Part shown: positions 42,285 through 50,990 of the stretch, one piece after another
Layout of the letters: each line of letters opens with the position of its first letter
How positions within the stretch are numbered: position 1 is the stretch's first letter
Origin: Myceligenerans pegani
GTDB lineage: Bacteria > Actinomycetota > Actinomycetes > Actinomycetales > Cellulomonadaceae
Reading direction: 5' to 3'
Assembly: GCF_014892515.1 (NCBI RefSeq)
Contig: NZ_JADBGR010000112.1
Location: forward strand, 62,001 to 126,000
DNA length: 64,000 nt
Made by a program: the position numbers and the translations under genes
The notes under the pieces: model-generated
Database searches by the model: none
What the model saw: the letters and a program-made list of their open reading frames with translations, nothing else
Told to the model about the DNA's origin: nothing

Positions 42285-43453
42285 GGTGTGTCTCCTGGGG
42301 TGCAGGCCGCTGGCGCGGCGTGTTGGCGGTGGGTGAGGTGGTGGCCCGCGAGCCAGGGCTCGGGGTCGATTGGGTGGTAGAACCCGCCTGGATGGACCTC
42401 GAAGTGCAGGTGGGGTCCGGTCGAGGCACCGGTCGTGCCGACCGCCGCGATCTGCTGCCCCGTGGCGACCCGGTCGCCCTCGGCCACGGTCAATGAGCCG
42501 TCCAGCAGGTGCGCGTACGCTGTCGACACTTGCTGGCCGTCGATCTGGTGGTCCAGGACCAGGAGATTTCCCGACCGGTCGTTCCAGCTCTTGTCCGTGA
42601 CCACGCCGTCGGCCAGGGCAAGGACCGGGGTACCGGCCGGTGCGGCGTAGTCGGTGCCGGCGTGCAGGAGCCACGTGTGGTACTTCGGGTGGTAGCGGTG
42701 CCCGAATCCCGAGGTGCGCCGCCACGACCCTTCCGGCAGCGGAAACACCAGCCCCGAACCACCATCGGCGCTCGAGTCCCGGTTGCTCGGGGTGGCGTCC
42801 TTGCTGAGGGTGGGTTCGGTCAGGGCGGTCAGGATGCTTTCGGCGACCGGTTCGTAGGCGGCGTACCGGTCGGGGTGGGCCGAGACCTCCACGGTCTGGG
42901 CCGCCGCGCCCTTGGGCATGTCCCGCCATCCGGGAATGTCCAGTAGTCCTGGTGGGGAGCCGTGGTTGGGGCCGTCGGGTCCGCCGAAGAACGCGGCGGC
43001 CTGATAGCCGGGGTCCATCAGCTGGGCGACCGACCCCCACCCGGCCAGCGGCCGCATCTGGAACAAGCCCAGGCTGTCGTGGTCCGCCCCGTCCCCGTCA
43101 TGCGGGAAGCCCGCGGACTGGGGCCATGCGGTGGTGTTGGCCAGCATCCGCAGCCGGGACTCGGTCAAGGCGGCCATCAACGCCACCAGCACCCCATCAC
43201 GTCCCACGTCCTCGGTCGCCGCCGCGGTGCGCACGATCGTGGCCGCATGCGACAGCTGCCGACGATCCAGCTCCACGCGCACGCCGTCGGCCGTGGTGGC
43301 GGTCAGCCGGTCTGGGATCCGGGCCACCCCTGGCGCGCACCCGGCATGCGTCGTCCCCGCCCACAGCCCTGCCGTGAGTGCCAGGGCCAGTGCTAGTACG
43401 GCCGGTCCGGCTACGATCAGCCCGGTCGCGGCGAGCCGCCACAGGATTCGCAT
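42281..43453 (-). CDS. M23 peptidase with lysozyme-like domain, conjugation cell-wall enzyme
   Basis: A 390-residue exported two-domain enzyme. After an N-terminal membrane helix comes a transglycosylase-like region (MAALTESRLRMLANTTAW ... DSLGLFQMRPLAGWGS). An M23 endopeptidase domain follows (TSGFGHRYHPKYHTWLLHAG, DYAAPAGTPVLALADG, HLHFEVHPGGFYHP), with the H..D and HxH zinc ligands present. It is the wall-remodelling enzyme that opens peptidoglycan for the transfer channel, the VirB1 counterpart in Gram-positive systems. Confidence 0.88.
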   Translation of the reverse strand: MRILWRLAATGLIVAGPAVLALALALTAGLWAGTTHAGCAPGVARIPDRLTATTADGVRVELDRRQLSHAATIVRTAAATEDVGRDGVLVALMAALTESRLRMLANTTAWPQSAGFPHDGDGADHDSLGLFQMRPLAGWGSVAQLMDPGYQAAAFFGGPDGPNHGSPPGLLDIPGWRDMPKGAAAQTVEVSAHPDRYAAYEPVAESILTALTEPTLSKDATPSNRDSSADGGSGLVFPLPEGSWRRTSGFGHRYHPKYHTWLLHAGTDYAAPAGTPVLALADGVVTDKSWNDRSGNLLVLDHQIDGQQVSTAYAHLLDGSLTVAEGDRVATGQQIAAVGTTGASTGPHLHFEVHPGGFYHPIDPEPWLAGHHLTHRQHAAPAACTPGDTP

Positions 43454-43463
43454 GGTTCGGCCC

Positions 43464-44276
43464 TCATTCCAGGACCTTGCCTGGCACGCTCAGCCGCAAC
43501 AGCCAGCACCCCTCGCCAGCCGGGCCGCCCGAGCTCTCGCGCTCGGTCGAGTCGGCGCCCAGCCCGGCGTCAGGTGCGGCGTCAAGTGCAGCGTCCGGGG
43601 CGATCGTCGGGTTCGGGTCGGGGTCCGGTGCGCGCGAGTTGGGGTTGGTGCAGGTGATGAACAGGGTGACCGCGACCGGGTAGGCCGAGGTAGCCGTCAC
43701 GTCCGCCACGACAGCCTCGCGGTGCCGCAGGCCGGTGACGGTGACCGCCGTGGTGCCCGGGGCGATGTTGCCGGGCAGGCCCTCTTTGGTGGCCTCGGTC
43801 CACGCGTCGGGGATCTTCGCGCCGGACACGTCGATCCACTGCCGGGTGCCGTGTTCGGAAAGCTGGGACCACCAGTCCGGCTCGGGCAGCCACCCCTCCA
43901 GGTCGGCCACCAGCCCCGGGGTCTCGACCCCGGACGGGTCAGCCACCGTCAGCACCCGGTCGCGCACCTGCGAACGGGTGACCTCGCCGGTGTCCCAGTC
44001 GAACAGCAACGGTGCGACCTGCTCGGCGAACACCAGCGGATCCGCCCCCGACCCCACCAAACCTCGACCGGATGTGGCCGGCGTGCCGGTGCCGCCCGGG
44101 CCGGGAGACGGGTCGGGCCCGTTGCTGGCCTGCGGTCCCGGCGCGGGCGGCGCCTCCAGATCGTGGTCCGCGCCGCCGGCCCGCCACAGCAGGCTCACGG
44201 CCGCCACCACGACCACCATCCCCGCCACCACAGCGGCCAGCACCCAGCCGCGCCACGAGCGCGCCACCGCCCTCAT
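43464..44276 (-). CDS. TcpC-like conjugal transfer protein
   Basis: A 270-residue membrane-anchored protein: helix WVLAAVVAGMVVVVAAVSLL near the N-terminus, a proline- and glycine-rich linker, then an extracytoplasmic domain (FAEQVAPLLFDWDTGEVTRS, DWWSQLSEHGTRQWIDVSGA, PGTTAVTVTGLRHREAVVAD). This arrangement fits the VirB8/TcpC-type scaffold of Gram-positive conjugation, though similarity was judged only by eye. ATG 44276 overlaps the stop of the ParB-like gene. Confidence 0.65.
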   Translation of the reverse strand: MRAVARSWRGWVLAAVVAGMVVVVAAVSLLWRAGGADHDLEAPPAPGPQASNGPDPSPGPGGTGTPATSGRGLVGSGADPLVFAEQVAPLLFDWDTGEVTRSQVRDRVLTVADPSGVETPGLVADLEGWLPEPDWWSQLSEHGTRQWIDVSGAKIPDAWTEATKEGLPGNIAPGTTAVTVTGLRHREAVVADVTATSAYPVAVTLFITCTNPNSRAPDPDPNPTIAPDAALDAAPDAGLGADSTERESSGGPAGEGCWLLRLSVPGKVLE

Positions 44277-45658
44277 GACGCACCCACGATCTGGCCGGGC
44301 GCGCCAGCCCGTTCCGGAGCATGTGCGGGGGAGTCGTCAGCGGCCGGGCCCTCAAGCGGCCGGTCATCGGACCGAGCAGCATCCTCCTCGGCGTCTTCGT
44401 TCTCGTCGCGTGCACCGGCGGAGAACCGGGCATCGAACTGCGTCTGCGGTGGAGTGTCCGGCTCGATCTCACCTGCTGGGGTCGTGGGCTCCGAGTCCGA
44501 TTCTGCCGTCGCTGCCTCAGGGGCATGTGCTCCCAGCCTGTCCGGCTCGGCAGCGCCGGGTGCCTGCCTGTCGGGCACCGGCGAGGTCTCGCCGGTGTTG
44601 GGGGCGGTGTGGGGGGTGGTGTCGTCCTGGGAGCGGGCGATCTGTGCCTTGTCGGCCCAGTGCTGGGTGCGGCGCAGGGTGCCGAGGAATTCCTCCCACT
44701 TCTGCTGCGGCAGCGCCGGACCCAGCACCTGCGGGTCGTGCGCGTCGAGCAGGACGTCGGTGTGCCGCCAGGACTGCACCCAGCCGCGCAGAGCAGCCCG
44801 GGACACTGCCGGCCTGACCGGCGCCGGGGAGCCGGCGGGGTGGCTGGCTTCGGTGTCTGTGGTGCTGGGGTCGGTGGTGCTGGTGTCCCGGGACCGGGCG
44901 GCAGTGTGTTCCGCTAGTGCCGTGGTCACGGCCTCCCACTCCGGTGCGACCCGCCCGCCGTCGTTGATCCGTTCCACGGCTTCGGTGGCCAGGGCCCGGA
45001 TGTGCTCGGGCTGGGCCGGGTCCACCGACAGGTCCATCAGGGTGCCGATCCGTTCCAGCACCTGGTGCGCCTTGCGGCCCGCGACCTTCTCGGACGCCTG
45101 GTCGCGTACCTTGCCCGATTCGCCCCGCTGCTCCCGTGGTGCTGAATCAGCACCACCAAATTGGTCCGATTCCTCCTGCGGATTCACCGGCCCCGCACCC
45201 GCACCAGCGCCTGGCTCGCTGCCGGTGGGTGAGGATCCGGCCGCGGAGGCCACGGCCGCCGGAGGGGTGCCGGTACCGAACCAGGACACCTCCTGGCGGC
45301 GGGCCGCCTCCTCGCGCAGTACCTGCTTCAGCTCCCGGTACAAGCTGGCCTGTTCGGTGGGGGAGTAGGCCAGCCGCACCGTGTTCTCGTCCTGCTCGGC
45401 CAGCAACGCTCCGGCCCGGTCCGACAGGCCCGAACGCACCCAGCCGCGCACGCGGTCCCAGCCCAGCAGCTTGACCGCCTCCAGGCGCCGCCACCCGACC
45501 ACCAGCACCAGATCCGGGGTGACCGTGATCGGCTGCAGCATGCCGAATTTGTTGATCGAGGACGCCAAAGCGTTCAGGTCACCCAGATCGCGACGGTGGC
45601 GTATCCCGACCGTGATCGCCGAGACCGCCACGTCCAGCCAGTCGGCCCGCTCACCCAT
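44273..45658 (-). CDS. ParB-like nuclease-domain protein of the conjugative element
   Basis: A 461-residue protein. The N-terminal ParB/sulfiredoxin-type domain is evident from VSAITVGIRHRRDLGDLNAL, INKFGMLQPITVTPDLVLVV and GWRRLEAVKLLGWDRVRGWV. A helical middle follows (AGRKAHQVLERIGTLMDLSV), with a long acidic low-complexity tail. Such proteins act in partition or regulation of mobile elements. No ParA is present. ATG 45658 overlaps the preceding gene by eight bases and GTG 45661 is adjacent. Confidence 0.8.
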   Translation of the reverse strand: MGERADWLDVAVSAITVGIRHRRDLGDLNALASSINKFGMLQPITVTPDLVLVVGWRRLEAVKLLGWDRVRGWVRSGLSDRAGALLAEQDENTVRLAYSPTEQASLYRELKQVLREEAARRQEVSWFGTGTPPAAVASAAGSSPTGSEPGAGAGAGPVNPQEESDQFGGADSAPREQRGESGKVRDQASEKVAGRKAHQVLERIGTLMDLSVDPAQPEHIRALATEAVERINDGGRVAPEWEAVTTALAEHTAARSRDTSTTDPSTTDTEASHPAGSPAPVRPAVSRAALRGWVQSWRHTDVLLDAHDPQVLGPALPQQKWEEFLGTLRRTQHWADKAQIARSQDDTTPHTAPNTGETSPVPDRQAPGAAEPDRLGAHAPEAATAESDSEPTTPAGEIEPDTPPQTQFDARFSAGARDENEDAEEDAARSDDRPLEGPAADDSPAHAPERAGAPGQIVGAS

Positions 45659-46274
45659 GACGCACCCCCACCCGGGGCGCCATCCCCTGCAGGTCGCGCA
45701 GCAGGCGCGCATCAGCCAGCAGGTCGACCGGCCGCTGCCCGATGATGGCGCGCTCGAGCAGGCCGGGTCGGCCCGGTTCGCCCAGCAGCACCCGGCACAA
45801 CGCCACCCAGCCGCGGTGGGTCAGGTCGAACCCGCCCAGGGGCACCATGTCGCGGCGCAGGTGCTCGAACGCGGCCGACGTGTCCTTGGACTGGCCCAGC
45901 CGCTCACACACGTACTCCACCGCGCCCGCGGTCACGTCCGCCGGCCAGCCGGCCGCCAGCATCACCGTGCGCACCGTGATCAACCCGATCCGCGCCTCCA
46001 ACGGCGAAGGACGCACACCCCCTGCCACCCCATCGGACACGAGCTCACTGCCCGAGCCCGGCGCGTGGCCGGCCTCGAGCGCGTGGTCCGGTGGCAGGGT
46101 GGCGGCAGTGTGCTCGACCGCGGCGGGGATCGCCGCATCGGGATCCAGGTCGCTGAACCGGGCCGTGTCGTGCTCGCCCGAGTGCATCATCCGGCGGGCA
46201 CGGTCGGTCGAACACAGAATCCGCTCGGCACGGTCCTCGGCCTGCAGCGTGCGCTGCACCGCGATGGTCACCAC
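45651..46274 (-). CDS. Conjugative-element protein of unknown function
   Basis: A 207-residue soluble protein. The C-terminal half is helical (LEARIGLITVRTVMLAAGWP, AGAVEYVCERLGQSKDTSAA, FEHLRRDMVPLGGFDLTHRG, WVALCRVLLGEPGRPGLLER) and may be a DNA-binding or helical-bundle domain. The N-terminal half is polar. GTG 46274 or GTG 46271 starts four to seven bases after the preceding stop. Its tight position between a small gene and the ParB-like gene indicates one operon. Confidence 0.6.
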   Translation of the reverse strand: MVTIAVQRTLQAEDRAERILCSTDRARRMMHSGEHDTARFSDLDPDAAIPAAVEHTAATLPPDHALEAGHAPGSGSELVSDGVAGGVRPSPLEARIGLITVRTVMLAAGWPADVTAGAVEYVCERLGQSKDTSAAFEHLRRDMVPLGGFDLTHRGWVALCRVLLGEPGRPGLLERAIIGQRPVDLLADARLLRDLQGMAPRVGVRHG

Positions 46275-46277
46275 ACC

Positions 46278-46586
46278 CTACGGGTCGTGAGCGTCCAGGA
46301 TCGCGGGAACCGCGAGCACCTCGAACGCGGCCGCCACCGCATCCGCCGGTTCACGGCCGTACCGGCGGGCCAACAGCCGATACTTCGCCTCGATGTAGGC
46401 GAGCAACTGCGGCACCTGCGGGTGCGCCTGCCACCCGCCCGGCGTTTCCTCGACCGCTCGCAGCAGGCGCCGCAGGCCCCGCGCCGTGGCGAACCACGGC
46501 AGACCCGCACGCTCCTCAGGCCACCGGGCCCCCGTCGCGGCAGGCGCCTGCACGCCCTGAGCGGTGGTCGTGTCGTGGGCGTTCAT
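46278..46586 (-). CDS. Small conjugative-element protein of unknown function
   Basis: A 102-residue soluble helical protein (LPWFATARGLRRLLRAVEET, AYIEAKYRLLARRYGREPAD, AAAFEVLAVPAILDAHDP). No known family is recognised. ATG 46586 shares a base with the preceding stop (TGATG), so it is coupled to the gene before it. Confidence 0.6.
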   Translation of the reverse strand: MNAHDTTTAQGVQAPAATGARWPEERAGLPWFATARGLRRLLRAVEETPGGWQAHPQVPQLLAYIEAKYRLLARRYGREPADAVAAAFEVLAVPAILDAHDP

Positions 46587-47047
46587 CACAGGTTCACCCC
46601 CCGGCGGCGCTGGGACCGGCGCGTGGGGCCGGAAGGGCGGTGCGTGCGCTGCGGGAGCGCCTTGGCGGCCGTGCCCAGCGCGCGGCGCGTACCGTTCCAG
46701 GTCGCCTGGCCGGCCCAGCGGGCCGGGGCCACCACAGGACGGCGGACCAGGCGCAGCAGGTAGGCGTCCAGCCGCACCGGCCAGGCCACCATCCGCCGCA
46801 CCACATCGGTGCGGGGCAGCTGCGACAGCGGCGTCCACCGCACACCCACACCACCCCGTCCACCCTGCTGCCCGTCCTGCCCGTGCTGGCCGTCCTGCCG
46901 GCCGGCCGGGTGCTGGAGGGTGGGGTCGCCGTGCACGGCGAACGAGCTCGCATCCGCCGCAGGCGTGGCCGAGGTGGCCGGGCGCTGCACGGCAGCCTGC
47001 CGCTGCGCCTCGAGAGATTGCTGGTAGTGCTGGTTGGGGGAGTTCAT
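46586..47047 (-). CDS. Small basic conjugative-element protein of unknown function
   Basis: A 153-residue protein. The N-terminal part is Gln- and Gly-rich and probably disordered (QDGQHGQDGQQGGRGG). The C-terminal part is strongly basic (VRRMVAWPVRLDAYLLRLVR, TRRALGTAAKALPQRTHRPS, RRSQRRR), which could bind DNA. ATG 47047 follows GGAAGG and lies six bases after the primase stop. Role unknown. Confidence 0.55.
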   Translation of the reverse strand: MNSPNQHYQQSLEAQRQAAVQRPATSATPAADASSFAVHGDPTLQHPAGRQDGQHGQDGQQGGRGGVGVRWTPLSQLPRTDVVRRMVAWPVRLDAYLLRLVRRPVVAPARWAGQATWNGTRRALGTAAKALPQRTHRPSGPTRRSQRRRGVNL

Positions 47048-47053
47048 GACAGT

Positions 47054-48118
47054 TCACCTTCCGGGGGAGTCGGGACGCGACGGGCGGCGGTCGCCGCCCG
47101 TCGGGGAATCGGGGACACCGGCATCAGGCACGCTCGGCCGTGCAGGGCCGGCTCGCGGGTGGTTGCCGGCCAGGCGGTAGGCGTTGCCGATCTGGCGGCG
47201 GGCCTCACGCTCGCTCACGCCCACCTGCACCGACGCGCGGCCGATCGTGGCCAACGCGACCTGCAGGTCGTGCCCGGACTCGGCCAGCCGGCACGCCGCC
47301 CAGAACATGCGCAGATGCCGGCCCGAACCGGGCTGGCTCGCAAGCCACGCGGCCAACCGCTCAGGAGACCTCGACCGCCGCGCGCCGTCGCCCGCCCACG
47401 CCAGCCACGAACGCTGCGGCGAGCGCGGCGGGGCCAGGAAGTCACGCAAGCCCGGCCCGTCGACGGGCGTGACCGCATGACCGGCCACCCTCTCCAGCAC
47501 ATACGTCCCCGAGAACCCGCCCCCGCCGGGGCCCGGCTGTCCGGCCTCCGGGCCGGAGTCCTGCCAGAGGTTCTCGTCGGGGTAGGTGACGTGGCTGGGC
47601 GGGACCACGACGTAGCCGCCGTTGGACCGGAAATCGACATGCGCGCCCGACAGCGACCAGCAGCGGTTCTCGGCGATACCGGGGTTGGGGAAGTAGGCAT
47701 GCAGCCCGCCGCGCGGGGTACGGACCGTGAACGCCCACCCGGCCGTCAGGCCCGCCCGCAACGTGCGGTCGAACGCGGCCCACCCGTCACCATCGGCATG
47801 CACGTCCACATCCACCACATCCAGGCCCGAAACCCAGCCCGTGGGCACCCCCACGTTCGCCCTCGGCCACGACCGCCAGATCCCGGCCACCCGGGCCGGG
47901 TCGCTCGTGGCGTCCTTGAAGGCACGTTTGGTCAGCGGGGTCTTGCCACCAGGCCAGCACGGGAATACCGCCACCCCCGCGCCAGCCAGCCGCACCGCAG
48001 TCGCGCCCGGTGTGGGCGCAGTGAACGCTGCCGCCACCGCCTCCAGCCGCGCCGACATGCCCCCCGGCACGGCCACGGGGACGGGAGCCTGCTCGTTGCG
48101 TGGGTCCATGCCCAGCAC
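47054..48118 (-). CDS. Bifunctional DNA primase/polymerase (prim-pol) of the conjugative element
   Basis: A 354-residue archaeo-eukaryotic-type primase. The prim-pol domain shows as GVAVFPCWPGGKTPLTKRAF, VGVPTGWVSGLDVVDVDVHA (the DxD metal motif), VRTPRGGLHAYFP and VDFRSNGGYVVVPPSHVTYP. A helical C-terminal region follows. These proteins start replication of mobile elements. GTG 48118 or ATG 48109 may be the start; neither has a ribosome site, and a TATTTT box just upstream suggests a near-leaderless transcript. It is the first gene of the minus-strand operon. Confidence 0.85.
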   Translation of the reverse strand: MLGMDPRNEQAPVPVAVPGGMSARLEAVAAAFTAPTPGATAVRLAGAGVAVFPCWPGGKTPLTKRAFKDATSDPARVAGIWRSWPRANVGVPTGWVSGLDVVDVDVHADGDGWAAFDRTLRAGLTAGWAFTVRTPRGGLHAYFPNPGIAENRCWSLSGAHVDFRSNGGYVVVPPSHVTYPDENLWQDSGPEAGQPGPGGGGFSGTYVLERVAGHAVTPVDGPGLRDFLAPPRSPQRSWLAWAGDGARRSRSPERLAAWLASQPGSGRHLRMFWAACRLAESGHDLQVALATIGRASVQVGVSEREARRQIGNAYRLAGNHPRAGPARPSVPDAGVPDSPTGGDRRPSRPDSPGR

Positions 48119-48129
48119 GCTGACAGGCG

Positions 48130-48135
48130 AAAATA
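48130..48135 (-). promoter_or_regulatory. -10 box TATTTT for the primase-led operon
   Basis: On the minus strand TATTTT lies 11 bases before GTG 48118 in an unusually AT-rich stretch (T-run just upstream). A transcription start near 48123 would give a five-base leader. No good -35 was found. Confidence 0.4.
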
Positions 48136-48316
48136 CAGGTAAAAAAGGCCCACCCGAACCCAGGACCAGCCGACAAAACCGGCACCCCGCAGGTCAGAAA
48201 ATCAGGAACACCCGCACAAACTCATCTTCGACCCGACCTGCATCGGCGCCCGATATGCGGAGCATGCCCGGTAACCAGGCCGCACGCGCGGATAATCCGT
48301 GTTCGGTGGCGGGGGA

Positions 48317-48407
48317 GAATCACGGACCACCCGACCCGTCAGTTCCCGGCTCGGACGTCGACCCCCAGGCCAGGAATCGCGGACCGCGCTCGGCGGAATC
48401 ACGGAAC
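48317..48407. repeat. Three copies of GAATCACGGACC-like motif upstream of the primase
   Basis: GAATCACGGACC (48317-48328), GAATCGCGGACC (48374-48385) and GAATCACGGAAC (48396-48407) are in the same orientation, spaced 57 and 22 bp start to start. Their place 200-290 bp upstream of the replication gene suggests iterons or operator sites for a control protein of the element. Confidence 0.5.
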
Positions 48408-48915
48408 GCGCCATCCTGGCGATGCCCGCGGTGGCGACTATCCCTCGCTGCCAGTCACCAGTCCTGGCCCAGATGCTCGGACCCGCGAGCCTGTCATCGC
48501 ACGCCGTCCACCGTGTTCCTGGCAGGCCGCGCCGCTAGTGTGGGGCCGAGATGACGAACGTGGCCGATACGCGACTGGCTCCGACAGCAGGCCGTCGGCC
48601 CGCGGGCAGGAGGCCCCTGCCGCGCTCACGCCACAGCCCGTGGCTGGACCGTGACAGGCGTCATCGCCGACACCCAGCACGCGACGACCAGCCCTCATAG
48701 TCGCTGCTCGCTGGCATGAAGACCGGCCGTCCTCACACGCGCCTGGTTGTCGTGCGCGGCCCGTCCGGGGGGATACGTCGTAGCGATTGCCTTGGTTGGT
48801 TGGTCGCGTGCGACGGCAGCGGTGGTGGTGGCTGGCCTTGTTCGGATGGCAGGGACGACTGTTCGACGCTCTCGAGGTCCAACGGAACGACGTGTACGGC
48901 GGCGAAGTTTCTCCT

Positions 48916-49344
48916 TCAGGTCCGAGCGCTGAACTTCGACCGAGCCTCGTCGGTGACCGGGGTGAACACGTTGACGAGCGTGCCCTCGGGATCGCGAAAG
49001 AGCAGTGCTCGGTTGCCCCACGGCATCGTGGTCGGTTCGGTGACGACCGCACTACCCAGCTCAGCCAGCCTCGGTCGCAACCGGGCCCACTCGGCGTCGA
49101 CGTCGTCGACCAGGAACTCGATGATGGCGGTGCGGTTGAGTGACGGCTCAGCGCTGCCGGCACCGAAGAGTGGGACGGTCCGAGTGGTGCCGACGGCCAG
49201 GGTGCCGCGAGGAGTGACGAGCTCGGCGAAGTCGTCGTTGCCCCACTCGGCAGCCGCGCCGAGCACGGCCTCGTAGAAGCCGACGACTCGGCGGATATCG
49301 GAGACGATCAGGCGGACAGAGACCAGGTTGCTCGATGTGTTCAT
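48916..49344 (-). CDS. VOC-family protein (glyoxalase/bleomycin resistance-like)
   Basis: A 142-residue VOC protein: VSVRLIVSDIRRVVGFYEAV opens the first module, FLVDDVDAEWARLRPRLAEL and PWGNRALLFRDPEGTLVNVF give the second with the DPeG motif. Function could be glyoxalase-like, dioxygenase-like or ligand sequestration. ATG 49344 is used. It is divergent from a WYL regulator (62-bp spacer), which is a common pairing and makes it the likely target of that regulator. Confidence 0.85.
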   Translation of the reverse strand: MNTSSNLVSVRLIVSDIRRVVGFYEAVLGAAAEWGNDDFAELVTPRGTLAVGTTRTVPLFGAGSAEPSLNRTAIIEFLVDDVDAEWARLRPRLAELGSAVVTEPTTMPWGNRALLFRDPEGTLVNVFTPVTDEARSKFSART

Positions 49345-49406
49345 GAAATCGACGCTAGCAGCGATACTGGACACTCTCCGCCCGGTATCTGGAATGAGTT
49401 GCCCTC

Positions 49407-50387
49407 ATGGTTCGTCCGACTGCTCGTGTCCTCGCCCTCCTCGAACTGCTCCAGGACGGCGGCACGCACACCGTCGCGTCCCTGGCCGCGCGGCTCGAGG
49501 TCGACGAGCGCACCGTGCGCAGGTACGTCGAACACCTCCTCGACCTCGACGTGCCGGTTCGCTCAGTACGTGGTCGGTACGGTGGCTACCGCCTGGCGCC
49601 CGGCCGTCGGATGCCGCCGCTGATGCTCACCGAGGAGGAGGCGCTGGCCAGCGTGCTGGGTCTCCTGGTCGTGGGGCGGATCGGTCTGGTGACCGGTTCG
49701 GACAAGGCGGCCGAGAGCGCGGTGGCGAAGATTCGACGGGTGCTCCCCCGGCCGTACGCCGACCGGATCGATGCACTGATGGACACCTTGAACCTGACCT
49801 TGCGCGACCGGGAGCCTGTCCCGGCGGACAGCGAGGTGCTGCTCCTTCTTGCTCAGGCGACACGGCAGCGACGACCTGTGGCGATGGGCTACCGCTCCGG
49901 CGCCGGGCAGGACAGCGCCCGCACGATACGGCCCTACGGACTGGTGGCGCATCGAGGCCGCTGGTTCGTCACCGGTGCGGATCTCGGGAGCGGAGAGATC
50001 CGCACCTTTCGAGTTGACCGGGTGTCGTTGCCGAAACTGCTGGAAGGCACCTTCGAGATTCCCCCAGGATTCGACCCGGCCGCGCAGGTGCTCGAAGGGA
50101 TCGCGAGCACGCCGCGCCGCTTCGACGTTCGACTGCGGGTACAGGGCTCGCCGCAAGAGGTCCTGGAGCTCTTCCCGCAAGGCCTGGTCGTGGCCGAAGC
50201 GGGCGAGGACGGCTGGTCACGAGTTCGGCTGACAGCTGAGCGGCTCGACTGGGTTCCGGCCGTGCTCGCCCGCCTCGGCCGCCCCTTTGAGGTACATGCC
50301 CCTAAGGAACTGGGCGAGGAACTCCGCGACCTCGCTGGCCTGCTGCTGGACGCCGCCTCGACGCTGTCGCCCGGCGCAAGGGCATAG
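49407..50387 (+). CDS. WYL-domain transcriptional regulator (DeoR-like HTH)
   Basis: A 326-residue regulator. N-terminal HTH11-type winged helix: ARVLALLELLQDGGTHTVAS, LAARLEVDERTVRRYVEHLL, SVRGRYGGYRLAPG. The WYL domain follows near 140-220 (RPVAMGYRSGAGQDSARTIR, PYGLVAHRGRWFVTGADLGS), and a WCX-type C-terminal extension ends near LGEELRDLAGLLLDA. WYL domains bind nucleic acid or ligands. ATG 49407; the divergent VOC gene is its likely partner. The spacer contains near-repeats GATACTGG and GGTATCTGG that could be the operator. Confidence 0.9.
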   Translation: MVRPTARVLALLELLQDGGTHTVASLAARLEVDERTVRRYVEHLLDLDVPVRSVRGRYGGYRLAPGRRMPPLMLTEEEALASVLGLLVVGRIGLVTGSDKAAESAVAKIRRVLPRPYADRIDALMDTLNLTLRDREPVPADSEVLLLLAQATRQRRPVAMGYRSGAGQDSARTIRPYGLVAHRGRWFVTGADLGSGEIRTFRVDRVSLPKLLEGTFEIPPGFDPAAQVLEGIASTPRRFDVRLRVQGSPQEVLELFPQGLVVAEAGEDGWSRVRLTAERLDWVPAVLARLGRPFEVHAPKELGEELRDLAGLLLDAASTLSPGARA

Positions 50388-50990
50388 CCGGCTTCCCAGA
50401 CCCGAGAAGACCGACTGCAGGGTTCAACGGCGAACGGGGCGAACGGGGCCGTCCACGCAGGGCTGTCGCGCCGGTGTGCAAGCGTCCTACTGGGAGAAGT
50501 GAGGCGGGTTCTCGTGCCGCGCGCCGGGCCGCCCCGTAGACCGAACCCTCACCGAGAACGGCGCAGGTCAGCTCCCACATCTCTGTCCGAGCGTCCAACC
50601 CAGGCGTTCAGTCACGGCGTCGCCGACCTCCCGGCACCGACGCCTGACGCGCGGCGTGGCGCCGGCAAGATCGAGAAGCAGCGGGCCGCCCGCGGCTTGG
50701 GCGCCAGCGTGAGGACGTTCCCGGACTGGGTCACGCTAGGTGCCAGCGTCGTGGCGATCCACGTTCTGGACGGGTTGTCGGACTCGGCCAAGACCCGCAC
50801 CATCGCGCGCCGACCACCCAGGCCGTCCTTGACGACGAGGTGTCGGGCGAGGTCCGGTTCACCGTCGACCATTTCCGCGTCGATTCGCCCGGTGGCGAGG
50901 GCGTGGGGCGCGGGGCTCGTGCTGGTCGCGTGACGCGTCGACTGCCTGGAAGCGCGCTCGGCTGACCTTCGCAAATAACACGGATCCCAC
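50388..50990. other. Gap with no recognisable gene
   Basis: About 600 bp after the WYL gene. Frames are open on both strands, but none has a ribosome site with a plausible protein. A minus-strand frame near 50302-50598 reads WELTCAVLGEGSVYGAARRA before becoming low complexity, and another near 50700-50850 has ESDNPSRTWIATTLAPSVTQ; both look like short unidentified debris. It leads directly into an SDR pseudogene. Confidence 0.5.

Larger units (their letters stand above)
32702..48118 (-). mobile_element. Remnant of an actinobacterial integrative conjugative element
   Basis: A run of minus-strand genes, mostly with 1-8 base overlaps: primase-polymerase, two small proteins, an unknown protein, ParB-like, TcpC-like, M23 peptidase, three small proteins, TrbL-like, SCO6880-type and two unknown proteins. 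The set is typical of the conserved block of actinobacterial T4SS-type elements. Absent from the window are the VirB4 ATPase, TraD/TraG coupling protein, relaxase, integrase and excisionase. A foreign cargo module (about 38.2-41.2 kb) interrupts it. Limits are approximate; the left limit is the tRNA-Pro region. Confidence 0.75.
48119..48915. other. Non-coding edge of the conjugative element and junction to chromosomal genes
   Basis: About 800 bp without a convincing gene. It holds the predicted primase promoter, a set of three near-identical repeats (48317-48407), and then sequence in which no family is recognisable on either strand. No integrase, excisionase or second copy of the tRNA-Pro 3' end was seen here, so the true right end of the element is unresolved. 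Confidence 0.5.

Noticed and set aside
48202-48414. A 70-codon minus-strand frame containing repeated VRDS-type words
   Set aside because: The repeated words come from the DNA repeats at 48317-48407, not from a protein family. No plausible start signals.
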